DNA from: Isosphaeraceae bacterium
GTDB lineage: Bacteria; Planctomycetota; Planctomycetia; Isosphaerales; Isosphaeraceae
Reading direction: 5' to 3'
NCBI GenBank assembly: GCA_026004735.1
Contig: BPJS01000001.1
Coordinates: forward strand, 62,001-126,000
Length of the DNA stretch: 64,000 nucleotides
Shown here: one piece after another, positions 8,875 to 16,209 of the stretch
Position numbering within the stretch: position 1 is the first letter of the stretch
Layout: each line of letters starts with the position of its first letter
Notes under the pieces: generated by a model
Seen by the model: only the letters and a program-made list of their open reading frames with translations
What the model was told of the DNA's origin: nothing
Database searches by the model: none
Translations under genes and position numbers: made by a program

Positions 8875-9633
8875 TCAGACGAACGTTTCGGCCAGACCAA
8901 GCAGGGGCACGCCGCCGGCTTCGAGGACCTCGACGGCTCGATCCCGAGCGCGATCGCTGGTCAGACCGCGGTGGAGGACGAGGATGGCGGCGTCGGCCGC
9001 GCGATGCAACGCCGCGGCGCTGAGGCCCGCGAAGAGGGGACCGCCGTCGAGAAGGACCAGCTCGAACTCGCGACGGGCGCGGGCCAGGGCCAAGCTCCAG
9101 CCCGGGCTGGCCAGAAATTCACGGGGCCGCGCCACCGGAGCGCGCAACGGCAGCAGCGCTAGCCGTCCGCCCCCGGTTTCGATCAGGGCCTCGTTCCAGG
9201 CGATCTGGTGTTCGACGACGTCGTCCAGGCCGACGCGCACCTTCAGGCCGAGCCAGTGGGCCAGCATCGGACCGGTCAGGTCGGCATCGACCAGCAGGGT
9301 CCGCAGGGGTCGGAGGGCCAGGCGGCGAGCCAGAGTGAGGACCAGCGTGCTGCGGCCTTCGGCGCGGTGGCAACTGGTAAACAGGAAGACTCGGATCTGC
9401 CGCGATTGACGCGCGGCCAGAAGCTGATCGGCCAGGTGGTCAAATCGCGCGGCATGACGCTCCTCCAGGGCCAGGACCGTGGCCGGCCAGGTCAGAGGGG
9501 ATTCCGGGACCGAGTACGCTGCAAGCCGCTCGCCGACGCGGAAGTGCGGCGGTGGCGGAGCCGCATGCGGCTCGGAGGCCGGGGCCTGGGCGGCCAGCCG
9601 CTCCAGAGCGCGGTCAACGTCGCGGCTCGGCAT
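8875..9633 (-). CDS. CpsD/ParA-like P-loop ATPase (polysaccharide co-polymerase kinase-like)
   Basis: 252 residues with the fold order of MinD/CpsD ATPases: FLFTSCHRAEGRSTLVLTLA (P-loop ~87-96), Walker A' LLVDADLTGP, and a Walker B strand VLLDGGPLF. The Lys preceding Ser/Thr in the Walker A of BY-kinases (GEGKST) is Arg94 here (AEGRST), so nucleotide hydrolysis may be altered. There is no C-terminal tyrosine cluster, so autophosphorylation of the Wzc/CpsD kind is unlikely. The ~75 N-terminal residues are Pro/Ala-rich and include a helix that could contact the membrane partner encoded immediately upstream, with which it overlaps by 20 bases. Confidence 0.78.
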   Translation of the reverse strand: MPSRDVDRALERLAAQAPASEPHAAPPPPHFRVGERLAAYSVPESPLTWPATVLALEERHAARFDHLADQLLAARQSRQIRVFLFTSCHRAEGRSTLVLTLARRLALRPLRTLLVDADLTGPMLAHWLGLKVRVGLDDVVEHQIAWNEALIETGGGRLALLPLRAPVARPREFLASPGWSLALARARREFELVLLDGGPLFAGLSAAALHRAADAAILVLHRGLTSDRARDRAVEVLEAGGVPLLGLAETFV

Positions 9634-10072
9634 CGGCGGATCCCTCCGTAGAGACCGGCTCTTCGTCCGGAATCAGGTAGCCGGACGGACGGACGGCCAG
9701 CACCGGGGCGGCGTCCGGCAGCATCGGGGCGGAGACCTCCAGCGGCTCGGGCAGGGGCAGCGGCTCGGCCACGAGGATCTCCCAGGTGGCGGCCAACGGC
9801 ACGTTTGGCGGCGGCGCGGCAGTGGGGGCAACGCTCGGGGCCGGCCGCCACCGCACGGCTCCCCAAACGACCAGGCCGACCAGGCAGATCAGAGGGGCGA
9901 GCGCCAGGATCGCGCGATCGCGGCGCAAGCGGCGACGACCCGCCGGGCCGCAAACGCGTCGACGCGGCGATCCGACCGTCACAACCGGGACGACGATCAG
10001 GATCGGCAGGCTGGCCGGCTCGACCGCTCGGGGGGTCGGGCCGGAGCCGACGAGAGCGAGCGACGCAGCCAT
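9614..10072 (-). CDS. Small single-pass membrane protein with Pro-rich tail (unknown function)
   Basis: 152 residues from ATG 10072, preceded by GGGGAGG about 10 bases upstream; the longer open frame to 10177 has no ribosome binding site. An Arg-rich stretch (RRRVCGPAGRRRLRRDR) precedes one transmembrane helix (AILALAPLICLVGLVVWGAV, ~53-72), which fits an N-in topology, then a Pro/Ala-rich extracytoplasmic segment. No domain is recognised. Its stop overlaps the start of the P-loop ATPase gene by 20 bases, indicating translational coupling. It is the natural candidate for a membrane partner of that ATPase, in the role of the Wzz-like activator of split BY-kinases, although it does not look like Wzz. 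Confidence 0.65.
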   Translation of the reverse strand: MAASLALVGSGPTPRAVEPASLPILIVVPVVTVGSPRRRVCGPAGRRRLRRDRAILALAPLICLVGLVVWGAVRWRPAPSVAPTAAPPPNVPLAATWEILVAEPLPLPEPLEVSAPMLPDAAPVLAVRPSGYLIPDEEPVSTEGSADAEPRR

Positions 10073-10274
10073 GACTCCGATCCTCCCCTGGCTCACTCGT
10101 TGGTGGACGACCTCGGTGCGTTGCTCGGGGCCAGCTTGCTCGGTCGCGGCCGACGGCTCGGTCCCCGGGGGTGCCAACAGACATCTTTGTCCATCGGCCA
10201 GTCAACCTGGGGCACTTGAGCGACTTTGCGGAGTTTTGGGGTTGGGCAAGTCTGGGTGGCGGGGCGGTTGATCT

Positions 10275-10346
10275 CAGCAACAGGCCTCCGCCGGCTGGCC
10301 GGCCGAGGACGGAACGGCCGAGCCAAACGGCGGAGGCCTGCTGCTG
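10275..10346 (-). terminator. Strong hairpin downstream of the 10363-11904 gene
   Basis: Bases 10275-10293 and 10328-10346 form a 19-bp stem (one G-U pair on the minus-strand transcript) around a 34-base loop, 17 bases past the stop codon of the minus-strand gene. There is no clear U-tract, so it could be a terminator assisted by Rho or a 3' stabilising structure. Confidence 0.55.
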
Positions 10347-10362
10347 TGAACCGGCGGGGCGG

Positions 10363-11904
10363 TCAGCGGCCGAAGAGCCGGAAGCGACGCGGCAGACGGA
10401 ACCCGGAGCCAGACCGTTCCTCATCGCCGCCGAACAGTCCGCCGCCGAAGGCGAACCGGGGCCGGTCGGCTTCATACTGATAGACGGGGCGGAAGGCCGG
10501 CGGCGTTCCGGCAAACCGCATCCCGCCGCCGTTGGCCAGATCGAGGGCACGGACATTGGCCTCGGTGACCAGGCCGTTGTGGCCCTGCCAGCGGCTGGCG
10601 ATCACTTCCATGACGTTCAGGGGAGCGTAGATGGCGTCGCCGCCGACCGAGATCCAGTCGCAGAGGCTGCCCTGGTTCAGGTCGACGTTCCCGTCCAGGC
10701 CGTAGACGACGATGTATTCGTACCGGTTGACCCGAGGCTTGGGATCCTGGTTGTTGAGGTTGGAGCCGGTGTTGGCGGTGGTTTCCATAACGACGCGGAC
10801 CGACCGCTCGCCCCGGCCGGGCACGGCATAGTAGCGGGCCGTGTACTTACCGACGCCGTGATTCCAGACCTCGTTGGGTTGGCCGTTGGGGGGGAAGCCA
10901 CGCATGTTGGAGAGCAGCGCCTTGCGATTGCCGCGGATGTGGGTTTCGAGCATCTGGTGGAACTTGGGCACGAACGGGTCGCAGGGGTCGAAACCGGAGC
11001 GGGGCGGACCGGGGGGCACGTTGTTGACGTTGTCGCCGATCTGGTGGTTGTAGTGATTTTCGCCGAGTTCGGCCCAGAGGGCCTTCAGCTCGTCCTGGGT
11101 CAGCCCGGAACCGGGTGCGGGGATCGGTTCGTTGAGCATGATCGAGGCGACGGCCCCGCCGAGACAGTGTCCGGGCCAGCGCTGTATGTCGCGGTTCTGG
11201 GTGTTGGCGGCCTCCCATTGGCGCGCGAAGCTGCCGAAGAGCTGGTCATACTTGAGCAAGGGCGACGGAGTGGCGTAGATGGTGCCGTCGGCGCCGCGGA
11301 AGGTCAGGTCGTCGTAGAGATTGGGGAACCAGGTTGAGGTATCGCCGGGACCGACGGGGGTTTCGAGGATGCCGTTGGGGCCGGCACGGACGATGTCTTG
11401 GCCGGGTGCGGCCGGCCAGCCATAGGGAATCACCTGCTCATCGTCGCCGACGGCCTGAGACCCGGCGCGGCCGTCGCCGGACCCGTCCCAGGGTTCGTGA
11501 ATCGCGTCGGACTTGGTCGGCCAGTAGTAAAAGTTCCAGGGCAATCGGGCGGCCTGGGCTTCCTGAACGAACTCGGTGGTGATCTTGTACGGCTCGCGGG
11601 CGTCGACGACCCGGAAGGTGTACCAGCCATGCTGGTTGATGCCGACGTCCTGGCCATTGGCCCGAGGTCGGCCATCCGGGCCAACCAGATCGACCACCCG
11701 GCCGGAAGTCGTGGAGATGGTCAGGATCCCGCCATAGCGAGTAGGGACATAGACGCCATAGGGTCGCGTCCCTTGGAGGTTTGCCAGCTCGCCCCCGAGC
11801 GGTACGGGTTGAACACGTTCTTGAGCCTGGGCCGCGCTGCTACCGAACGCGATCCACGCGGCGAGGACAACCGCCGCCCTCCCGCTGAGAGTGCCACTAC
11901 GCAT
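10363..11904 (-). CDS. Secreted protein with possible transglutaminase-elicitor-like Cys active site
   Basis: 513 residues with a clear Sec signal peptide (AVVLAAWIAFGSSAAQAQ, cleavage near residue 27). The first ~120 mature residues are beta-rich (GVYVPTRYGGILTISTTSG). The region 240-360 contains WPGHCLGGAVAS (Cys247), PKFHQMLETH (His316) and NEVWNHGVGKY; the combination GHCxGxA ... FH ... EVWN resembles the catalytic Cys and flanking motifs of the TGase_elicitor family (PF16683). This is motif-level similarity only. If correct, the enzyme would be an extracytoplasmic Cys-dependent acyltransferase or peptidase. A glycine/arginine-rich tail ends the protein. It is read on its own, with a hairpin directly downstream. 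Confidence 0.6.
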   Translation of the reverse strand: MRSGTLSGRAAVVLAAWIAFGSSAAQAQERVQPVPLGGELANLQGTRPYGVYVPTRYGGILTISTTSGRVVDLVGPDGRPRANGQDVGINQHGWYTFRVVDAREPYKITTEFVQEAQAARLPWNFYYWPTKSDAIHEPWDGSGDGRAGSQAVGDDEQVIPYGWPAAPGQDIVRAGPNGILETPVGPGDTSTWFPNLYDDLTFRGADGTIYATPSPLLKYDQLFGSFARQWEAANTQNRDIQRWPGHCLGGAVASIMLNEPIPAPGSGLTQDELKALWAELGENHYNHQIGDNVNNVPPGPPRSGFDPCDPFVPKFHQMLETHIRGNRKALLSNMRGFPPNGQPNEVWNHGVGKYTARYYAVPGRGERSVRVVMETTANTGSNLNNQDPKPRVNRYEYIVVYGLDGNVDLNQGSLCDWISVGGDAIYAPLNVMEVIASRWQGHNGLVTEANVRALDLANGGGMRFAGTPPAFRPVYQYEADRPRFAFGGGLFGGDEERSGSGFRLPRRFRLFGR

Positions 11905-12468
11905 GCTGCCTCCCGAAGTTCGCCGCTCGCTCTGGCTCGCTGGGTGGACCGATCATCCTGGTCGACCCGCTAAGCCGCCTCGAAGTGCGAGTATGCCCTT
12001 GATCGTTCGGCAAGACTACAGAGTCGGGTGGATCAAAACACGGTGGCGAAACCTCCCAGACCGCGAACGTTCATCATATACCCTAAAATCCCCCCGTTTT
12101 TCGTTTTCTCGAATTTGCCGAGAGGACTCAGATCGTTTGGGGGTTGTGCCGATGAATAGGGTGGCCACCCCGTAGGGTGCGGTTCGTGGAGCAGGATGCC
12201 TGAGTCAAACGAGGGGCGAGCCCACGTCCGCAACCGTGACGAATCGACAACAATGTGACGACGTGGCGGGTCAGCGTCACAGGGCCGGCCAGACGGATCG
12301 GATGCCGGCTGGCGGGCGAGCGGATCGTTGCGGTGGCAGGGTGCGACGGGCGTCGGACTCGACACGACGGCGCCGGCCGTGCCAGGCCAAGGCGGGGGAG
12401 TATGGGATCCGCCGGAGTCGAGTGGTCGCCCGACTCAGCACCTCACTCTTCTACTCGAGGGATTCGCG
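11905..12468. other. 564-base spacer between divergent secreted-protein genes
   Basis: No convincing gene. It holds an AT-rich patch at about 12071-12115 (TTCATCATATACCCTAAAAT and TTTTTCGTTTTCTCG) unlike the surrounding GC-rich DNA, the likely promoter area for one or both divergent genes, and a short inverted repeat GAGTCG/CGACTC at about 12416-12436 just before the repeat-protein gene. No tRNA-like or riboswitch-like structure was recognised. Confidence 0.4.
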
Positions 12469-13131
12469 ATGTTGAACGCGGTCATGCTGATGGCCTTGGG
12501 TCTGGGGCATGGTCATTCCATGCCTTCGGCCCAGAGCCTGTCCGCGCCGTCGAAGGTCGGCCCGGTGGCTGCCGCGCCGAGCAAGGTGATGCCGGCCGCT
12601 CAGGCCGCCGCGCCCAGCAAGGTCATGCCGGCTGCGCCGGCTAAGGTCACCCCGGCCGCTCAGGCCCCCGCGCCCAGCAAGGTCATGCCGGCTGCGCCGG
12701 CCAAGGTCACCCCGGCCGCTCAGGCCCCCGCGCCCAGCAAGGCCATGCCGGCTGCGCCGGCTAAGGTCACCCCGGCCGCTCAGGCCCCCGCGCCCAGCAA
12801 GGCCATGCCGGCTGCGCCGGCCAAGGTCACCCCGGCCGCTCAGGCCCCCGCGCCGGCCAAGGCATTGCCTGCGGCGCAGGCGCCGGCCAAGGTCACCCCG
12901 GCCGCTCAGGCCCCCGCGCCGGCCAAGGCATTGCCTGCGGCGCAGGCGCCGGCCAAGGTCACCCCGGCCGCTCAGGCCCCCGCGCCGGCCAAGGCATTGC
13001 CTGCGGCGCAGGCGCCGGCCAAGGTTACCCCGGCCGCTCAGGCCCCCGCGCCGGCCAAGGCATTGCCTGCGGCGCAGGCGCCGGCCAAGGTGGCTCCGGT
13101 TGCTCCGGTCAAGGGTTCGCCGCAGGCCTGA
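12469..13131 (+). CDS. Small secreted Ala/Pro/Lys/Val tandem-repeat protein
   Basis: 220 residues from ATG 12469, with GAGGG at 12457-12461; longer open frames upstream have no start signal. The first ~24 residues (MLNAVMLMALGLGHGHSMPS) act as a short hydrophobic leader. The rest is low-complexity sequence built from two repeat classes: 20-residue units of the form KxMPAAPAKVTPAAQAPAPS and 22-residue units of the form KALPAAQAPAKVTPAAQAPA. It is rich in Ala, Pro, Lys and Val, with no Cys, Trp or aromatic core, so it is probably an extended cationic polymer. It resembles Lys/Pro/Ala-rich tails of nucleic-acid or polyanion-binding proteins, but no function can be assigned. A bidirectional hairpin follows. 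Confidence 0.7.
   Translation: MLNAVMLMALGLGHGHSMPSAQSLSAPSKVGPVAAAPSKVMPAAQAAAPSKVMPAAPAKVTPAAQAPAPSKVMPAAPAKVTPAAQAPAPSKAMPAAPAKVTPAAQAPAPSKAMPAAPAKVTPAAQAPAPAKALPAAQAPAKVTPAAQAPAPAKALPAAQAPAKVTPAAQAPAPAKALPAAQAPAKVTPAAQAPAPAKALPAAQAPAKVAPVAPVKGSPQA
12601..12840 (+). repeat. Four tandem 60-bp repeats inside the repeat-protein gene
   Basis: Units begin at 12601, 12661, 12721 and 12781, each starting CAGGC and ending CCGGCCGCT. They differ by a few bases (GTC/GCC in the Val/Ala codon, GCTAAG/GCCAAG), which encode or silently vary a 20-residue unit. Phase is kept to the codon. Confidence 0.95.
12841..13098 (+). repeat. Four tandem 66-bp repeats inside the repeat-protein gene
   Basis: Units begin at 12841, 12907, 12973 and 13039, nearly identical (one ACC to ACT/ACC-type wobble in the third), each encoding a 22-residue unit. 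The last unit diverges after 13095. They share the CAGGCCCCCGCGCC start with the 60-bp class, so the two arrays derive from one ancestor by insertion of six bases plus rearrangement. Confidence 0.93.
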
Positions 13132-13169
13132 TCGGGCGGCTGGCCCAGCGGCTGTGAGGAAATTGACGA

Positions 13170-13216
13170 GACCGGTGGTGCCGCCGCCCCTTTTCGGGTG
13201 GTGGGCGCCGCCGGTC
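13170..13216. terminator. Bidirectional hairpin between convergent genes
   Basis: GACCGGTGGTGCC (13170-13182) pairs with GGCGCCGCCGGTC (13204-13216), with two G-U pairs; an inner CCGCCC/GGGTGG stem closes around TTTT. It sits 38 bases after the repeat-protein stop and 10 bases from the stop of the MerR gene, so it probably ends transcription from both sides. Confidence 0.7.
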
Positions 13217-13226
13217 TTGTGACGTT

Positions 13227-14186
13227 TCAGGAACGGCTGGTTGGTTGGGGGGTGGAAAGCTCGCGGGTTGGGGAACGGGTGGTCTCGGTCGGGCGGGGCC
13301 AGTTCCGTGCCTCGTGGATGAGGCGCTCGATGGTCGAGCTGGCCGGTCCGGGCAGAGGGATCAGGTGGTAGCGGCGTGCTTGTCGGCTGTAGTTGACGAG
13401 GCTACGGCCGCCGACGAAGACAGGAGCCCCGCGGAGGGTTGCCAGTTCGGCGAACCGCTGGTTGAGGTGGCCGGACATGACGAACGAGATGCAGACGGCC
13501 GAGGGTTTCCAGTAGTCGATGGCTTTCTGGAACTCGGCCAGAGGCAGATCGACGCCGAGGGAGATCGCGCGCCAGCCTGCCAGTTCGAGCAGCAGGCTGA
13601 GAATCAGGGCGCCGCCTTCGTGGCGCTCGCCCTGGAGCGTGCCGACCAAGGCTCGGTGGGTGGGGGAGGGGTTTTGGGCCTGGGCCTGGTCGATCATGAG
13701 GCTGAGCTTGCGGCGGAGGAAGCCGCTGGCGCAGCGTTCCTGGTAGACCTGGCACGATCCCTGGAACCAGCGTTCGCCGATTTCGATGAGGAGTGGTTCG
13801 ATGATCCGCGAGACGCGGAGTGGGGGCGGGAGGGGATCGGCGAGGCTCTGGTAGGCCCGTTCGGCGGCGTCGAGGTCGGCGGCCAGGAGCGCGGTGAGCA
13901 GGGGTTCGGTCTCGAGAGGGCAGGGCGGTGGGGGGGAGTTGAGGCCGCGAAGCTCGGCGATGACGTCGCCGGGGTGGCGACCGGTTTGGGTTTCGCGCGC
14001 GATGCGGCGGAGCAGTTCGACCTGAGCCAGGTCGTAGCGGCGATGACCGGCGGGCGAGCGGTGGGGCAGCGGGAAGCCGTGGCGGCGTTCCCAGATGCGG
14101 AGCGTGTGGCAACTGACGCCGGTCAGCTTGCTGACGGCGGCGATGCTATAGCGGGCGTCCGAGCGGGGATTAGCCTGGGTGGGCAT
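13227..14186 (-). CDS. MerR-type regulator with cobalamin-binding domain (CarH/LitR-like)
   Basis: 319 residues from ATG 14186, with GGAGG about 12 bases upstream; the frame extends 30 codons further without a better start. Residues ~12-80 are a MerR winged helix (YSIAAVSKLTGVSCHTLRIWERR). A helical bundle follows with GERWFQGSCQVYQERCASG, then the B12 domain with the ExHxxG lower-ligand motif ERHEGG (His189 as ligand), SFVMSGH and VFVGGRSL. In CarH the Wx9EH motif and the His after Trp cap and bind adenosylcobalamin; here Trp140 and Glu150 remain but those His positions are Phe141 and Arg151. Expected role: cobalamin-dependent repressor. The targets are not apparent; no carotenoid genes lie nearby. 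Confidence 0.87.
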   Translation of the reverse strand: MPTQANPRSDARYSIAAVSKLTGVSCHTLRIWERRHGFPLPHRSPAGHRRYDLAQVELLRRIARETQTGRHPGDVIAELRGLNSPPPPCPLETEPLLTALLAADLDAAERAYQSLADPLPPPLRVSRIIEPLLIEIGERWFQGSCQVYQERCASGFLRRKLSLMIDQAQAQNPSPTHRALVGTLQGERHEGGALILSLLLELAGWRAISLGVDLPLAEFQKAIDYWKPSAVCISFVMSGHLNQRFAELATLRGAPVFVGGRSLVNYSRQARRYHLIPLPGPASSTIERLIHEARNWPRPTETTRSPTRELSTPQPTSRS

Positions 14187-14588
14187 GGCGTCTCGGATCC
14201 TCCGAAGCGTGCGGCGGCGAGCCGGATGCCATCGCCTATCATCGGCGAGAAACCGAATGAATCCAAGGGGTGTCAAGATGGGGGGTTAGCGGCGGCGCGT
14301 TTGGATATACCGAGCCGCCTGGCGAGGGGGCGATTTGACAGGGCCGGCGAGCCGGCCTAGGTCACAGGTGGCCGAATGTCCGTCGGGCGTGGTCGGCTCG
14401 GCAGAGCCAGTGTGCCCGAACCAGGAGAGGGCCGTCGAGGCGTCCCGTGGGGGCGCTGCGTGTGGCGGGTCGGGTTTGGGCCTGAGCTGAGTTCCGGCAA
14501 CCGCGGGGTGAGTTCTGCGCGCCGGAGTGGCGAATGGGCGGGCTGGAAAACCGACTGGCCAGATCCCCAATCCAGACAGGAGGAGCTG
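14187..14588. other. 402-base spacer between MerR-B12 regulator and matrixin gene
   Basis: No gene seen. A plus-strand promoter candidate TTGACA (14334-14339), 17-base spacer, TAGGTC (14357-14362) could serve the matrixin gene; the -35 is perfect and the -10 poor. An AT-rich element GGATATACC at about 14302-14310 may belong to the divergent regulator gene. Confidence 0.3.
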
Positions 14589-15968
14589 ATGTTGAGTCTG
14601 CGTGACCGCTGTCCGGGGCCGCGGCTAGCCACGCGGCGTCGCAGTCGCCCTCGGGTTGAAGGGCTGGAGGATCGGTTACTGTTGTATGCCTTCAACGGTG
14701 GCGAGTGGGTCCATAACAGCCGGATTACCTACAGCTTTGCGCCGGATGGCACGGATGTGGGAGGGACGTCGAGCAACCTGGACGCGGCGATGGCGGCGCG
14801 GGGAATCTCTACGCAAGTCTGGCAGACCCAATTTCGCAAGGCGTTTGCGGCCTGGCAGGTGGCGGCCGATATCAATCTGGTCGAGGTGCCCGATGATGGC
14901 AGCCCGATCTCGGTCTCGGGCAATCAGCAGGGCGACTCGCGGTTTGGCGATATTCGGATTGCCGGGATTGATCTGGGCAGTGGGGTCTTGGGGTTAGCGT
15001 TCCTGCCACCGCCGCTCAATGGCGGCACGCTGGCCGGCGATATCCTGCTGGGTAGCGCGGTCTCGTGGCGGATCAACAGCGACTATGACGTCATGACGGT
15101 GGCCTTGCATGAGATTGGCCACGCCTTGGGGCTGGGGCATTCGACGGTGAACCCGTCGGTGATGAAGGCCACTTATGTGGGGGTACAGCAGACACTCAAG
15201 ACCGATGACATCCAGGGAATCCAAGCGTTGTATGGGGTGCGGCCGCCGGACTGGCTTGAAGGGCCGCAGAACAACAACGTGGCGAGCCGGGCAACCAACA
15301 TCACCAGCCATATCGACACCAATCTGCAGGCTCGGATCGCCGACCTGAATATCGCGACCGGAGCCGATTCGGACTGGTACTACGTGGTGGCGCCCTCGGG
15401 CGGATCGGGTCAGATCACCGTCTCGATGCAGTCGACGGACCTGAGCTCGTTGGGACCGCGGGTGCAGCTTTACAATGCCAATCTGCAAGGGCTAGCGCAG
15501 GCTTCGTCGACCAACTTCGGCGCGACGGTGACGGTGACGGCGAACGTGACGCCCGGCGCCGGTTACTACATCCGCGCGATGGCCTCGGGCGGGGCGGCCA
15601 CGGCGGGCGCTTACGGGCTGATCGTCAACTTTGGAACCCAGCCGGCTGATCCCATCGAACCACCCAATACGACGGTTCCCGAGGAACCCGACCAGGGCGG
15701 GGGCTGGATGAATCTATCGGCGCGTCTGGGGAACCGTCGGCTCCACGTGGGGAGTTTGCGGGGCCTCGGCGATGTGTTGACCGCCTGGGACGACGGGGCA
15801 GGCTCGAAAGGCAGAGGGCCGATGGTCTGGAGGTTTGGAACCGACGGCTTGGACGTGCTGACGCACGGGGTCGACGTGGCCGACGACGGGTTCGAACTGC
15901 CCGAGACCCCGCGGCGGCGGCGGCTGGCTCCGGCCGTTGTGGATGCATGGCTTGCAGACCAGTCTTGA
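14589..15968 (+). CDS. Matrixin-type zinc metalloprotease with planctomycete extracellular motif and PPC-like domain
   Basis: 459 residues from ATG 14589, which has a perfect AGGAGG at 14578-14583. The N-terminus is Arg-rich and ends in the planctomycete surface-protein motif GLEDRLLLYA (residues 25-34, PF07595-like). The catalytic domain spans ~35-215, with the metzincin motif HEIGHALGLGH (His174, His178, His184) and a Met-turn in NPSVMKATY; DIQGIQALYG is the usual matrixin end. Residues ~225-340 form a bacterial pre-peptidase C-terminal (PPC) beta-domain (DSDWYYVVAPSGGSGQITV). The C-terminal ~110 residues are unassigned. Expected to act outside the cytoplasm in protein turnover or processing of surface proteins. 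A terminator follows closely. Confidence 0.9.
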   Translation: MLSLRDRCPGPRLATRRRSRPRVEGLEDRLLLYAFNGGEWVHNSRITYSFAPDGTDVGGTSSNLDAAMAARGISTQVWQTQFRKAFAAWQVAADINLVEVPDDGSPISVSGNQQGDSRFGDIRIAGIDLGSGVLGLAFLPPPLNGGTLAGDILLGSAVSWRINSDYDVMTVALHEIGHALGLGHSTVNPSVMKATYVGVQQTLKTDDIQGIQALYGVRPPDWLEGPQNNNVASRATNITSHIDTNLQARIADLNIATGADSDWYYVVAPSGGSGQITVSMQSTDLSSLGPRVQLYNANLQGLAQASSTNFGATVTVTANVTPGAGYYIRAMASGGAATAGAYGLIVNFGTQPADPIEPPNTTVPEEPDQGGGWMNLSARLGNRRLHVGSLRGLGDVLTAWDDGAGSKGRGPMVWRFGTDGLDVLTHGVDVADDGFELPETPRRRRLAPAVVDAWLADQS

Positions 15969-15995
15969 GCAACCAAGCCCCCTGGGGTCGGACTG

Positions 15996-16044
15996 AGCCG
16001 GCCGGGCCGCGTCACCGAGGCGAGGCCCAGGCCGGCTTTTGTTT
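15996..16044 (+). terminator. Rho-independent terminator after the matrixin gene
   Basis: AGCCGGCC (15996-16003) pairs with GGCCGGCT (16030-16037), extended by GGGCC/GGCCC past a one-base bulge, and is followed by TTTTGTTTG. It begins 27 bases after the stop codon. Confidence 0.8.
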
Positions 16045-16209
16045 GTCGGCCGACGGCCATGTTTCACCAATGCGACGTCGGCAGAACCGCGGCGTCGGAC
16101 CCGGCAGGCGGATCTAGGCTTCCTGCGGAGGACGGTCAGGTCCACACCCGGAAGAGAGAACAGACATTCAGGCCAGGGGGCCGTCGATGGGGTGGTCTGA
16201 AAGGCAGCG

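Noticed and set aside
9492..10556. 354-residue minus-strand frame covering the small membrane-protein gene in another phase
   Set aside because: Overlaps two better-supported genes and lacks a ribosome binding site. The 152-residue frame with a transmembrane helix and GGGGAGG is preferred.
12601..13098. Regularly spaced repeats as a possible CRISPR array
   Set aside because: The repeats are contiguous, with no unique spacers, in codon phase, and part of an open frame with a leader peptide.
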